Assembly: GCA_910587105.1 (NCBI GenBank)
Contig: CAJUMB010000017.1
Location: forward strand, 1 to 57,497
DNA length: 57,497 nucleotides
Direction of reading: 5' to 3'
Source: an uncultured Lachnospiraceae bacterium
GTDB lineage: Bacteria > Bacillota > Clostridia > Lachnospirales > Lachnospiraceae
Part shown: positions 44,410 to 53,824 of the stretch, one piece after another
Layout: each line of letters opens with the position of its first letter
Position numbering within the stretch: the stretch's first letter is position 1
The notes under the pieces: generated by a model
The model's database searches: none
Told to the model about the DNA's origin: nothing
The model's input: only the letters and a program-made list of their open reading frames with translations
Translations under genes and position numbers: made by a program

Positions 44410-45129
44410 ATGTCTGAGACAATGAAAGATTATGAAAAAGAGTTAGAAGTTTCTTATCAGGAAATGGAAGAAAAACAGGATCTGTTTGCATCTATGAGTG
44501 AGGAGGAACAGGCTGTCTGGGAAGAATTGAAACAGATGAAAGACGACAAGACAGAGGTGGAGGTTAAGATTAAAGAAATCGTAAAAGGTGGAGCAGTTGC
44601 CTATGTAAATGAAGTCCGCGGCTTCATTCCGGCTTCCAAACTGTCTTTAACTTATGTGGAAGATTTGAATGAGTTCCAGGGGCAGCACATAAAAGTGCGT
44701 GTATTTGAGATTGATGTGCAGAATAAAAGACTGATTCTCTCTGCAAAAGAGATTCTCAGAGAAGCCGAAGAAGCGAAGAAACAGGAAGAACTTGCGAAAA
44801 TCCAGGTTGGCACAGTGGTAAAGGGTGTGGTGGACAGCATCAAACCTTACGGCGCTTTTGTGAAACTGGAAAATGGTCTGTCCGGTCTTGTGCATATTTC
44901 ACAGATCAGTAACCGGAGACTGAAAACTGTTCAGGAAGTACTGGGCATGGGAGACGAAGTGACTGCAAAGATCACGAAAATCCAGGATGGCAAGTTAAGT
45001 TTAAGCATCAAGGCTCTCAGTGATGGTTCAGATTCTGAAGAACAGGTAACTGATTATGAGATTCCCAAAAGCCAGGAGCTGACCACTTCTCTGGGGTCTC
45101 TGTTTGCGAATATTAAATTGGATGAGTAA
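44410..45129 (+). CDS. S1-domain RNA-binding protein with two S1 repeats
   Basis: The 239-residue protein has a charged helical N-terminus (1 to about 50) and two OB-fold S1 repeats. The first (about 50-115) has VKGGAVAYVNEVRGFIPASK. The second (about 145-215) has VKGVVDSIKPYGAFVKLENG and LVHISQISNRR. Such proteins are short relatives of ribosomal protein S1 in Firmicutes and bind mRNA or ribosomes. The ATG at 44410 is chosen behind AAGGAG. A frame extension to 44374 lacks a site. It is two bases from the next gene, so they form an operon. Confidence 0.85.
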   Translation: MSETMKDYEKELEVSYQEMEEKQDLFASMSEEEQAVWEELKQMKDDKTEVEVKIKEIVKGGAVAYVNEVRGFIPASKLSLTYVEDLNEFQGQHIKVRVFEIDVQNKRLILSAKEILREAEEAKKQEELAKIQVGTVVKGVVDSIKPYGAFVKLENGLSGLVHISQISNRRLKTVQEVLGMGDEVTAKITKIQDGKLSLSIKALSDGSDSEEQVTDYEIPKSQELTTSLGSLFANIKLDE

Positions 45130-45131
45130 AT

Positions 45132-46784
45132 ATGGCAAGTCGGAAAATTATTATCGTAGGCCATAAAAATCCGGACACAGATTCTGTCTGCTCGGCAATT
45201 GCCTATGCAGATATTAAGAACAGGACTACGAATCAGCGTTATTCGGCAAAAAGAGCAGGACAGCTCAATGAGGAGACTGCATATGTGCTGAATCGGTTTG
45301 GTGTGGACCCTCCCGGGTATATCAGCGATGTGGGAACTCAGGTAAAAGATATGGATATCCGCAAGAGTCCAGATGCGTATGGCTATTATTCTGTGAGAAC
45401 TGCATGGAATATGATGAGGGAAAGCGGTGCCGTCACCCTTCTTGTGAAAGACAAGGAAGGACGTCTGGAAGGGCTTGTCACAATCGGAGATATTGCCAGA
45501 ATTTACATGGAAATGTCTGATAACCGGATTCTTGCAAAAGCCCAAACACAGTATCAGAGTATCGCAGAAACTGTGGATGGGGATATTATAGTGGGAAATG
45601 AGCATTCCTATTTTACAAAAGGTAAAGTGATGATCGGGGCAGCCCATCCGGAGTTGATGAAGGAACATATCCAGCACCATGACCTGGTCCTCATGGCGAA
45701 CAGAGAGGAAGACCAGAAATTTGTCATTCAAAGGGGTGTGAGTTGTGTAATCGTTTGTCTGGGGTCCGGCGTGAGCGATGAAGTCAAGCATCTGGCAGCC
45801 CAGCATGGATGTGTGCTGATCGCCAGTCCGCTGGACACGTATACTGCGGCTACGATGATCAATCAGAGCATTCCTATACGCTATATTATGAGAAAAGATA
45901 ATTTGGTTACATTCAGCACAGAAGATTATACAGATAATATAAAAGATGTTATGGTGAAAAACCGCCACAGGGCATTTCCTGTTATCAGTAAAAAAGGAAA
46001 ATGTATCGGAACGATTTCCAGGCGGAATTTTATGGGAATGCGGAAAAAACAGATTATTCTGGTGGACCATAATGAAAAAGACCAGGCTGTGGATAACATA
46101 GAAAATGCCGAGATTCTTGAGATTATCGACCATCATCGGCTGGGGAATCTGGAAACCATACAGCCGGTAGTATTCCGGAATCAGCCGGTGGGATGTACAG
46201 CGACCATCATGTATCAGTTTTATGTGGAAAATAAGCTGGATGTATCCCCCAGCATTGCAGGTCTGTTATGTGCGGCCATTATATCAGATACATTAATGTT
46301 TCGGTCCCCGACCTGTACAGTGGCCGATAAAATGGCGGCGGGTGCGCTGGCGCTGATTGCGGATATTGATATTCAGCAGTTTGCGGCGGATATGTTCAAG
46401 GCGGGAAGCAATCTGAAAGATAAATCTCCAGAGGTTGTTTTCTATCAGGATTATAAGAAATTTATGGCTGACGAAGTGAACTTCGGTGTAGGACAAATCA
46501 GTTCCATGAACGCAGAAGAACTTATCACATTAAAGGAAAAACTGCTTCCATATATGAAAAGTGAATGTGGAAAACATGAAGTTTCACAGGTATATTTTAT
46601 GCTGACAAATATTATGGAGGAATCTACCGAGCTCTTGTATTATGGAGAGAACAGCGAACAGATGATCGAGTCTGCATTCCATATTCAAAAGGAAAATGAT
46701 ACATATGTGCTTCAGGGTGTTGTGTCCAGGAAAAAACAATTGATTCCTGCTCTGATGGAGGCGGCGCAGGATGTCTATGCATAA
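45132..46784 (+). CDS. manganese-dependent inorganic pyrophosphatase with CBS/DRTGG domains (family II)
   Basis: This 550-residue enzyme has an interrupted DHH fold. GHKNPDTDSVCSAIAYADIK at the N-terminus gives metal ligands. A regulatory insert (about 70-305) contains two CBS domains (VTLLVKDKEGRLEGLVTIGD, then RAFPVISKKGKCIGTISRR) and a DRTGG-like part between them. The core resumes with IIDHHRLGNL (DHH) and ISDTLMFRSPTCTVAD, ending in a DHHA2 domain. Such CBS-PPases hydrolyse pyrophosphate and are inhibited by AMP/ADP or activated by ATP/diadenosine polyphosphates. It therefore couples biosynthesis to energy state. Confidence 0.92.
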   Translation: MASRKIIIVGHKNPDTDSVCSAIAYADIKNRTTNQRYSAKRAGQLNEETAYVLNRFGVDPPGYISDVGTQVKDMDIRKSPDAYGYYSVRTAWNMMRESGAVTLLVKDKEGRLEGLVTIGDIARIYMEMSDNRILAKAQTQYQSIAETVDGDIIVGNEHSYFTKGKVMIGAAHPELMKEHIQHHDLVLMANREEDQKFVIQRGVSCVIVCLGSGVSDEVKHLAAQHGCVLIASPLDTYTAATMINQSIPIRYIMRKDNLVTFSTEDYTDNIKDVMVKNRHRAFPVISKKGKCIGTISRRNFMGMRKKQIILVDHNEKDQAVDNIENAEILEIIDHHRLGNLETIQPVVFRNQPVGCTATIMYQFYVENKLDVSPSIAGLLCAAIISDTLMFRSPTCTVADKMAAGALALIADIDIQQFAADMFKAGSNLKDKSPEVVFYQDYKKFMADEVNFGVGQISSMNAEELITLKEKLLPYMKSECGKHEVSQVYFMLTNIMEESTELLYYGENSEQMIESAFHIQKENDTYVLQGVVSRKKQLIPALMEAAQDVYA

Positions 46785-46965
46785 AAATGTAATAGAAACT
46801 GTCAGGTAAGATATGGATGATAAAATAATTATTTACAAAGTGATGTAATTGTTATAAGATATAGCTATATTGTCTGATGGTATTATTACGGCAATTTTAC
46901 TGGAGTATAAATAAAATGTAACTGCTGGGTAATTTCTGCAGTTATGAAAAATATAGAGGTGCAGT

Positions 46966-48258
46966 ATGGAACAATATGTGATCAAAGGCGGAAATCCCTT
47001 GGTAGGTGAAGTAGAAATAGCGGGGGCAAAGAATGCAGCATTGGCGATTCTGGCGGCGTCAATCATGACAGATGAGACGATACTGATTGAAAATATGCCG
47101 AATGTAAGGGATACGAATGTTCTGCTGGAAGCAATCCAGGAAATCGGGGCAACTGTAGAGAGGGTCAGTAAATCCTGCGTAAAGGTCAACGGTTCCACAA
47201 TTCAGGCTTTAAGCGTAGATTATGAATTTATTAAGAAAATCCGTGCTTCTTACTATCTTCTGGGAGCATTATTAGGAAAATATAAACATGCAGAAGTACC
47301 GCTGCCTGGCGGGTGCAATATTGGCAGCCGTCCCATTGACCAGCATTTAAAGGGGTTCCGGGCTCTTGGGGCTTCTGTTGAGATCAGGCATGGGGCCATT
47401 GTCACACAGGCAGATGAGCTGAAAGGAAGCCACATTTTCCTTGATGTGGTTTCTGTGGGGGCAACCATTAATATTATGATGGCAGCTTCCCTTGCCAATG
47501 GACGCACGATTATCGAGAATGCCGCCCGTGAACCACATGTGGTGGATGTGGCCAATTTCCTGAACAGTATGGGTGCCAATATTAAAGGCGCCGGTACAGA
47601 TGTTATCCGTATCAAGGGTGTGGAAAAGCTTCATAAAACAGAATATTCTATTATACCGGACCAGATTGAAGCGGGGACGTTTATGTTCGCAGCGGCAGCT
47701 ACAAGGGGTGATGTTCTGGTGAGAAACGTGATACCAAAACATCTGGAGGCGACGACTGCAAAATTGGAAGAAATCGGCTGTGAAGTAGAAGAATTTGATG
47801 ATGCCGTGCGTGTGATGGCAAATAGAAGTCTGAGGAGAACACATGTAAAGACTCTTCCCTATCCAGGTTATCCCACAGATATGCAGCCTCAGATTGCTGT
47901 TACGCTGGCCATGGCACAGGGAACCAGTATTGTCACTGAGAGCATATTTGAGAACCGTTTCAAATATGTGGATGAATTGTCCAGAATGGGTGCCAATATT
48001 AAAGTACAGGGAAACACAGCGATTATTGACGGAGTGAGCAGTCTGGCCGGTGCCCGGGTCTGTGCGTCAGATTTGAGAGCCGGGGCAGCTTTGGTGATTG
48101 CAGGGCTGGCAGCCGAGGGAATTACAATTATCGACGATATTGTATATATACAGAGGGGATACGAAGATTTTGAAGTAAAATTGAGAAGTCTTGGCGCTGA
48201 GATAGAAAAAGTATCCAGTGAAAAAGAAATTCAAAAATTCAGGCTGCGGGTCAGCTGA
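46966..48258 (+). CDS. murA: UDP-N-acetylglucosamine 1-carboxyvinyltransferase
   Basis: The 430-residue enzyme catalyses the first committed peptidoglycan step, transfer of enolpyruvate from PEP to UDP-GlcNAc. GGNPLVGEVEIAGAKNAAL opens the fold. LPGGCNIGSRPIDQHLKGF carries the catalytic Cys117, the fosfomycin target, which is intact. A C-terminal block has DLRAGAALVIAGLAAEG. It resembles murA1 of Firmicutes. Its leader (46785-46965) is AT-rich with no clear promoter. GAGGTGCAGT precedes the ATG. Confidence 0.95.
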   Translation: MEQYVIKGGNPLVGEVEIAGAKNAALAILAASIMTDETILIENMPNVRDTNVLLEAIQEIGATVERVSKSCVKVNGSTIQALSVDYEFIKKIRASYYLLGALLGKYKHAEVPLPGGCNIGSRPIDQHLKGFRALGASVEIRHGAIVTQADELKGSHIFLDVVSVGATINIMMAASLANGRTIIENAAREPHVVDVANFLNSMGANIKGAGTDVIRIKGVEKLHKTEYSIIPDQIEAGTFMFAAAATRGDVLVRNVIPKHLEATTAKLEEIGCEVEEFDDAVRVMANRSLRRTHVKTLPYPGYPTDMQPQIAVTLAMAQGTSIVTESIFENRFKYVDELSRMGANIKVQGNTAIIDGVSSLAGARVCASDLRAGAALVIAGLAAEGITIIDDIVYIQRGYEDFEVKLRSLGAEIEKVSSEKEIQKFRLRVS

Positions 48259-48279
48259 TGTATTTTCGAATGAGAATAG

Positions 48280-48305
48280 GAATGGTCCGTTTATACGGGC
48301 CATTC
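48280..48305 (+). terminator. hairpin after murA
   Basis: GAATGGTCCG pairs with CGGGCCATTC (one G-U) around a 6-base loop. The T-run is short (CTTAGG), so termination is uncertain. Confidence 0.5.
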
Positions 48306-48310
48306 TTAGG

Positions 48311-48348
48311 AACTGTATGTAAATAACATGAGTTATTTGCATACAGTT
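48311..48348 (+). promoter_or_regulatory. leader hairpin of metK
   Basis: AACTGTATGTAAATAAC and GTTATTTGCATACAGTT form a 17-bp stem (one G-U or mismatch) with a 4-base loop, followed by TCTTAG. It is not a SAM riboswitch by any recognisable motif. It may be a second terminator or an mRNA stability element. Confidence 0.45.
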
Positions 48349-48383
48349 TCTTAGCATAGAAAGATTAGCAAAGGAGCAGAACA

Positions 48384-49589
48384 ATGGAGAAGCTGTTATT
48401 TACATCAGAATCGGTAACAGAAGGACATCCGGATAAAATGTGTGATCAGATTTCAGATGCAATTTTGGATGCGCTGATGGAACAAGACCCCATGAGCCGT
48501 GTAGCCTGTGAGACTTGTACAACTACCGGATTGGTTCTTGTTATGGGAGAAGTCACTACCAAAGCATATGTGGATATTCAGAAAATTGTCAGAGATACAA
48601 TCAAAGAGATCGGTTATACCAGAGGAAAGTTTGGATTTGATGCAGATACCTGCGGGGTGATTACAGCTATTGACGAGCAATCCGCAGATATTGCCATGGG
48701 TGTGGATAAAGCCCTGGAAGCAAAGGAAAAGACTATGTCTGATTCCGATATTGAAGCAATCGGAGCAGGCGACCAGGGTATGATGTTTGGTTATGCGACA
48801 AATGAGACAGAGGAATACATGCCTTATGCCATTTCGCTGGCTCATAAACTGGCTTTGCAGCTGACGAAGGTACGCAAAGACGGAACTCTGCCGTATCTCA
48901 GACCAGATGGTAAAACACAGGTGACAGTTGAATATACTCCGGATGGAAAGCCCTGCAGGCTGGAAACCGTGGTGTGCTCTACCCAGCACGACCCGGAGGT
49001 AACGCAGGAACAGATTCATGAGGATATCAAGAAATACGTTTTCGATCCTGTGATCCCCGAAAATATGAGGGATGAGAATACGAAATATTTTATCAATCCT
49101 ACGGGACGTTTTGTAATCGGAGGTCCCAACGGTGACAGCGGCTTGACAGGAAGAAAGATTATCGTGGATACGTATGGTGGATATGCACGGCACGGCGGCG
49201 GTGCTTTTTCTGGAAAAGATTGTACAAAGGTGGACCGTTCTGCCGCATATGCGGCCCGTTATGCGGCCAAGAATCTAGTGGCCGCAGGCCTGGCAGACAG
49301 ATGTGAGATTCAGCTGTCATACGCCATTGGTGTGGCTTCTCCCACTTCCGTCCGTGTGGATACATTTGGAACAGGAAAACTGGAAGATGTAAAATTAGTA
49401 GAAATTATTCGGGAAAACTTTGATTTGAGACCAGCAGGAATTATTCAAATGCTGGATTTGAGAAGGCCGATTTACAAACAGACAGCGGCCTATGGTCATT
49501 TTGGACGCAATGATCTAAATCTGCCTTGGGAGAGACTGGATAAGGTGGAAATATTGAAGAAATATCTTGCGGACGCGGATAAGCAATGA
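48384..49589 (+). CDS. metK: S-adenosylmethionine synthetase
   Basis: The 401-residue enzyme makes SAM from methionine and ATP. ESVTEGHPDKMCDQISDAIL, GAGDQGMMFGYATNE and GGGAFSGKDCTKVDRSAAY are the three signature blocks, with the P-loop-like last one. It supplies SAM for the many methyltransferases in this window (RsmG, KsgA, FkbM and others). AAAGGAG precedes the ATG. The stop overlaps maf by four bases. Confidence 0.96.
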   Translation: MEKLLFTSESVTEGHPDKMCDQISDAILDALMEQDPMSRVACETCTTTGLVLVMGEVTTKAYVDIQKIVRDTIKEIGYTRGKFGFDADTCGVITAIDEQSADIAMGVDKALEAKEKTMSDSDIEAIGAGDQGMMFGYATNETEEYMPYAISLAHKLALQLTKVRKDGTLPYLRPDGKTQVTVEYTPDGKPCRLETVVCSTQHDPEVTQEQIHEDIKKYVFDPVIPENMRDENTKYFINPTGRFVIGGPNGDSGLTGRKIIVDTYGGYARHGGGAFSGKDCTKVDRSAAYAARYAAKNLVAAGLADRCEIQLSYAIGVASPTSVRVDTFGTGKLEDVKLVEIIRENFDLRPAGIIQMLDLRRPIYKQTAAYGHFGRNDLNLPWERLDKVEILKKYLADADKQ

Positions 49590-50161
49590 TACCGTTGATA
49601 TTAGCATCCGCTTCTCCCCGCAGACAGGAGCTGCTGAGACAGATTGGATTGGAGTTTCAGGTGTTTCCTGCGGATGTGGATGAACATATTCAGGGCGGAA
49701 CGCCTGTACAGATTGTGAAAGAGCTGGCACGCCGCAAGGCTTATTATGTGGCAGAGCAGGTCAGGAATGATGGGTGTATTCTAGGTGCAGATACAGTTGT
49801 GGCGCTTGACAGTCAGATAATGGGAAAACCTGCAGACAGGGAGGAGGCAATTTCTATGCTGGCTTCCCTGCAGGGGAATATCCATAGTGTGTTTACAGGT
49901 GTCTGTGCAGTAAAAAAGCGGGGAAAAGAAATTCAGAAAATCCTCTTTGCAGAAGAGACAAAAGTATCTATTTATAAAATGGAAATGTGGGAAATAGAAG
50001 AATACGCAGATACCCTTGAACCAATGGATAAAGCAGGTGCATATGGGATTCAGGGCATTTTTGCAAAATATATCCAGTGCATTCAGGGTGATTATAACAA
50101 TGTGGTAGGGTTGCCTGTTTCCAGAATTTATCAGGAAATTCTGAAAGCAGAATTTGAATAA
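49586..50161 (+). CDS. maf: Maf-like nucleotide pyrophosphatase
   Basis: A 191-residue house-cleaning NTP pyrophosphatase. LILASASPRRQELLRQIG is the N-terminal signature, LGADTVVALDSQIMGKP holds the catalytic Asp, and GAYGIQGIFAKYIQCIQGDY and VVGLPVSRIYQEI close it. It hydrolyses modified dTTP/UTP-type nucleotides. Overlap with metK implies co-translation. Confidence 0.94.
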   Translation: MIPLILASASPRRQELLRQIGLEFQVFPADVDEHIQGGTPVQIVKELARRKAYYVAEQVRNDGCILGADTVVALDSQIMGKPADREEAISMLASLQGNIHSVFTGVCAVKKRGKEIQKILFAEETKVSIYKMEMWEIEEYADTLEPMDKAGAYGIQGIFAKYIQCIQGDYNNVVGLPVSRIYQEILKAEFE

Positions 50162-50199
50162 AATCCTCTGTATGGATGAAAAAAGTGTGGAGGACAGCA

Positions 50200-51600
50200 A
50201 TGTTTGGGAAAAAGAAGGACTCGGATTCGGAAGAACCGAAAGTAAAAAAGCCGAGAAAAGAAAAGAAAGAAAAGAAAGAGAAGAAAGAAAAAAAGGAAAA
50301 GAAGCCGAAAGAACCGAAACAGCCCAAAGAAAAGAAGCCGAAAAAAGAAAAGAAGCCAAAGCCGCCAAAGAAACCAAAACCGCCCAAAAAGCCTAAGCCA
50401 AAGAAAGACAAGAAACCAATGAATCCGCTGATTCTTGTTATTCTTCTTCTGGTAGTAGTTATTATTGGCGGAGGCGCAGCCTTTGTTATGATGAATAAAC
50501 AAAAAGAGAAGGAAGCCGATGATATGTACGGTCCTATGTACTTTTTTGCAGAGGGAGACGGCATTGAATCCATCCGTTCTAAGATCGGTGACAGGGAAAT
50601 AAAAGGCGGATATCAGGGACCTGTGGACTTAACTGCGCAAGAGGCCACAGAGGCACCGGAAGAGGAAGATCAAGAAGCGAAAGAAGAAGAGAAGGATAAA
50701 GATTCGGAAAAAACTGAAAAAAAATCAGAATCGTCCGAGAAAAATGAGGAAGAAAAGGCAGAGAGTGAAGACCCGGAGCTTGACGAGGTAGAAGTGAAAC
50801 TGTTGACTGACCAGCATCTCACGTATATCACACCAGGTGATGGCGTGGCAGAAGCAGAGAAATATATGACATATCTGCTTCAGGAGAAGGAATTTAAAAT
50901 ACTTACATATCCAGAAGGGGCTGAGGGAGAGATTCCCAAAGAGCCTGTCCAGGAAGAAGAAGCCGCAGAGGAAGGCGAAGATGGGGAACAGGAGCCGGAA
51001 GAAGATGCAGATGCAGAGGAAGAGGAAGAACCAGGATTTGTTCCTCCTGAGCAGGGGTACTATATAGCGGCTGTGGATAATAAAGATGACGTGGAAGAGG
51101 GTGATCCATCGGAGATTAAGAGGATACGCATGGATTATACCCAGGATAGTTATAGACTGAGGCTTTCTACGGCAAATGGAGAGGTGGATGACTTGATTCC
51201 ACCGGAACCAGAGGAAGAGGAACCAATCAAAACTATCACTATGTCTACAGCAGTGGATAAACTGGAGAGTATGACAGATGCACAGCTTCAGCTTCCCAAA
51301 TCTATGGACCATTATGAGATGACACCGATTCAGGGCAAAACGATCCTGCATGGAATTGAATTTTATAATGTGCGGGCTTATGAGGAAGGCCCGGATGATA
51401 CCTTACTCTATGGAGGCAGCTATTTTGTCGCATGTGAAGGGGATACGGTTTATAAACATGATGAGGCCACAGGAGAGAGAACCTTGGTTTCGGGAATTGA
51501 TATTTTGGCCGGGTTTGAGCAGCAGCCACCGTCCAAAGATGATGAGCTTAACATGGATGAATTGCTGGACAGTACAGTGGTAACAAGTGGAAATCCATGA
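50200..51600 (+). CDS. charge-segregated membrane protein, function unknown
   Basis: The 466-residue protein is strikingly bipolar. Residues about 5-74 are a Lys/Pro/Glu low-complexity tail, extremely basic towards the membrane (runs of KEKK and KPPKKPK). About 75-98 is one transmembrane helix (LILVILLLVVVIIGGGAAFV). The rest, probably outside the cell, has Glu-rich acidic stretches (about 150-200 and 250-300). No known domain is seen. GTGGAGG six bases before ATG 50200 decides the start, as the frame is open to 50176. It follows maf by 38 bases and precedes a terminator. A cell-surface or sporulation-type anchor is conceivable. Confidence 0.75.
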   Translation: MFGKKKDSDSEEPKVKKPRKEKKEKKEKKEKKEKKPKEPKQPKEKKPKKEKKPKPPKKPKPPKKPKPKKDKKPMNPLILVILLLVVVIIGGGAAFVMMNKQKEKEADDMYGPMYFFAEGDGIESIRSKIGDREIKGGYQGPVDLTAQEATEAPEEEDQEAKEEEKDKDSEKTEKKSESSEKNEEEKAESEDPELDEVEVKLLTDQHLTYITPGDGVAEAEKYMTYLLQEKEFKILTYPEGAEGEIPKEPVQEEEAAEEGEDGEQEPEEDADAEEEEEPGFVPPEQGYYIAAVDNKDDVEEGDPSEIKRIRMDYTQDSYRLRLSTANGEVDDLIPPEPEEEEPIKTITMSTAVDKLESMTDAQLQLPKSMDHYEMTPIQGKTILHGIEFYNVRAYEEGPDDTLLYGGSYFVACEGDTVYKHDEATGERTLVSGIDILAGFEQQPPSKDDELNMDELLDSTVVTSGNP

Positions 51601-51601
51601 A

Positions 51602-51645
51602 AAAAGGCAGTATTTTTGCATGAAAATGCGAAAGTACTGCCTTTT
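51602..51645 (+). terminator. terminator before gyrB
   Basis: AAAAGGCAGTATTTTTGCA pairs with TGCGAAAGTACTGCCTTTTT through a nearly complete stem and is followed by further Ts. It isolates gyrBA from the metK-maf unit. Confidence 0.85.
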
Positions 51646-51695
51646 TGCAGATATAATCAAAATTGAGGGAAAATAAAACAAATAAAACTCAATAC

Positions 51696-51724
51696 TTGGA
51701 AAAAAGGAAATTTTATGGTATAAT
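51696..51724 (+). promoter_or_regulatory. promoter of gyrB-gyrA
   Basis: TTGGAA, 17 bases and a perfect TATAAT, 151 bases before gyrB. The long leader has no recognised structure. Confidence 0.8.
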
Positions 51725-51874
51725 ACGATAGTATGGCTTGTTATGCCATATTATCATGCTGTAAGGAAATGCAAAGTTATTTATTTTCAGTTCCTAACTG
51801 CTCAGTACCTTTACAGTTGCATGATGTCTATATTTGGAAGAAAATGGTAACACTCAAATAACAGGAGGGCAAGA

Positions 51875-53788
51875 ATGGGTACAGAATACGGAGCAGATCA
51901 AATTCAGATATTAGAGGGCCTGGAGGCTGTCAGGAAAAGGCCGGGCATGTATATTGGAAGTACTTCCAGCCGGGGGCTGCATCATCTTGTATATGAGATT
52001 GTGGATAATTCTGTAGATGAGGCACTGGCTGGATACTGTGACACCATAAAAGTTACAATTAATCAGGATAATTCCATTACTGTGAGGGATAATGGCCGGG
52101 GGATTCCGGTGGGAATCAATCATAAAGCCGGTATACCAGCAGTAGAAGTGGTTTTTACAATTCTGCACGCTGGGGGAAAATTCGGCGGAGGAGGGTATAA
52201 AGTATCCGGAGGACTTCATGGAGTAGGCGCATCTGTTGTAAATGCTCTCTCTCAATGGCTGGAAGTCACCATTTACAAAAAAGGAAATATATACAGACAG
52301 CGTTTTGAGAGAGGGCATGTCATTAGTAAACTTGAGATTGTAGGAAACTGTGATGCAGCATTGACAGGTACGCAGGTTGATTTCCTGCCGGATAAGGAGA
52401 TTTTTGAAGACACTATTTTTGATTTTGCTGTATTGAAACAGAGACTCAGGGAAATGGCATTTCTCACCAAAGGTCTGAATATCTCGTTGAGAGATGAGAG
52501 GCCGGAGGAGAGTGTGGAATCCGATTTTTTATATGAGGGCGGAATCAAAGAATTTGTCACTTATCTGAATAAAAGTAAGACAGAGTTATACCCGGAAGTG
52601 ATTTACTGTGAAGGGGAGAGGGATGGAGTCTGGGTGGAAGCTGCTATGCAGCACAATGATTCCTTCACAGAGAATACGTATGGGTTTGTGAATAATATCA
52701 ATACACCTGAGGGCGGCACTCATATTATGGGGTTTCGGAATGCGCTGACTAAGACATTGAATGACTATGCCCGGAAAAATAAATTGTTAAAAGACAATGA
52801 GGAAAATCTCTCCGGGGAGGACATTCGTGAAGGTCTGACAGCAATTGTCAGTGTTAAAATTGAAAACCCGCAGTTTGAGGGACAGACAAAGCAGAAACTT
52901 GGCAATAGTGAGGCGCGGGGCGCAGTTGACAGTATTGTCAGCAGACAGTTGTCATTGTTCCTGGAGCAGAATCCTTCTGTGGCGAAAACTGCCATAGAAA
53001 AGTCTGTATTGGCTCAGCGGGCCAGAGATGCGGCCAGAAAAGCCAGAGATCTAACCAGGAGAAAATCAGCCCTGGACGGTATGTCTCTGCCGGGAAAACT
53101 GGCAGACTGTTCTGACAAAAATCCAGAAAACTGTGAAATTTATATTGTTGAGGGGGATTCCGCCGGCGGTTCTGCAAAGACGGCGAGAAGCCGGGCTACA
53201 CAGGCAATTCTTCCATTGCGGGGAAAAATATTGAATGTGGAAAAAGCCCGTTTAGATAAAATTTATGCGAATAAAGAAATCAAAGCGATGATCACTGCTT
53301 TTGGCACTGGAATCCATGATGATTTTGATATTACAAAACTTCGGTATCATAAAATCATTATTATGACCGATGCCGATGTGGACGGCGCTCATATTGCTAC
53401 ATTGCTGCTTACCTTTTTATACAGGTTTATGCCGGAACTGATTAAGCAGGGATATGTATATCTGGCGCAGCCGCCTTTATACAAAATAGAAAAGAGCCAG
53501 AAGGTCTGGTATGCATACAATGATGAAGAATTGAAAAAAATACTGGAAGATATTGGAAGGGACAACAACAAGATTCAGAGATATAAAGGTCTGGGAGAAA
53601 TGGATGCGGACCAGCTGTGGGAGACGACCATGGACCCAGAACAGAGGATTCTTCTCCGTGTAACGATGGATGAAGAAAGGTCTACAGAGATTGATCTTAC
53701 ATTTACAACGCTGATGGGAGATAAAGTAGAACCCCGTAAGGAGTTTATCGAAGAAAATGCCAGGTTTGTGAAAAATCTGGATATTTAA
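51875..53788 (+). CDS. gyrB: DNA gyrase subunit B
   Basis: The 637-residue type II topoisomerase subunit has the GHKL ATPase domain (IVDNSVDEALAGYCD, DNGRGIPVGIN, GGLHGVGASVVNALS). The TOPRIM domain (EGDSAGGSAKTARSR, IIIMTDADVDGAHI) and C-terminal KGLGEMDADQLWETTMDP complete it. With GyrA it introduces negative supercoils. The residues around EGDSAGG (the quinolone-linked region) are of the common form. It is 36 bases from gyrA's GTG, and they are co-transcribed. Confidence 0.97.
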   Translation: MGTEYGADQIQILEGLEAVRKRPGMYIGSTSSRGLHHLVYEIVDNSVDEALAGYCDTIKVTINQDNSITVRDNGRGIPVGINHKAGIPAVEVVFTILHAGGKFGGGGYKVSGGLHGVGASVVNALSQWLEVTIYKKGNIYRQRFERGHVISKLEIVGNCDAALTGTQVDFLPDKEIFEDTIFDFAVLKQRLREMAFLTKGLNISLRDERPEESVESDFLYEGGIKEFVTYLNKSKTELYPEVIYCEGERDGVWVEAAMQHNDSFTENTYGFVNNINTPEGGTHIMGFRNALTKTLNDYARKNKLLKDNEENLSGEDIREGLTAIVSVKIENPQFEGQTKQKLGNSEARGAVDSIVSRQLSLFLEQNPSVAKTAIEKSVLAQRARDAARKARDLTRRKSALDGMSLPGKLADCSDKNPENCEIYIVEGDSAGGSAKTARSRATQAILPLRGKILNVEKARLDKIYANKEIKAMITAFGTGIHDDFDITKLRYHKIIIMTDADVDGAHIATLLLTFLYRFMPELIKQGYVYLAQPPLYKIEKSQKVWYAYNDEELKKILEDIGRDNNKIQRYKGLGEMDADQLWETTMDPEQRILLRVTMDEERSTEIDLTFTTLMGDKVEPRKEFIEENARFVKNLDI

Positions 53789-53824
53789 GTTCGATGTTTG
53801 TTTTTTGACAGGATGGAGGAAGAC

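Noticed and set aside
45054..46136. 360-codon open frame on the minus strand
   Set aside because: It lies wholly antisense to the S1 and pyrophosphatase genes, has His/Cys-rich composition typical of an antisense shadow and no ribosome site.
48259..48383. Possible SAM riboswitch before metK
   Set aside because: Only two simple hairpins are present. The SAM-I core motifs and multi-helix junction are missing.
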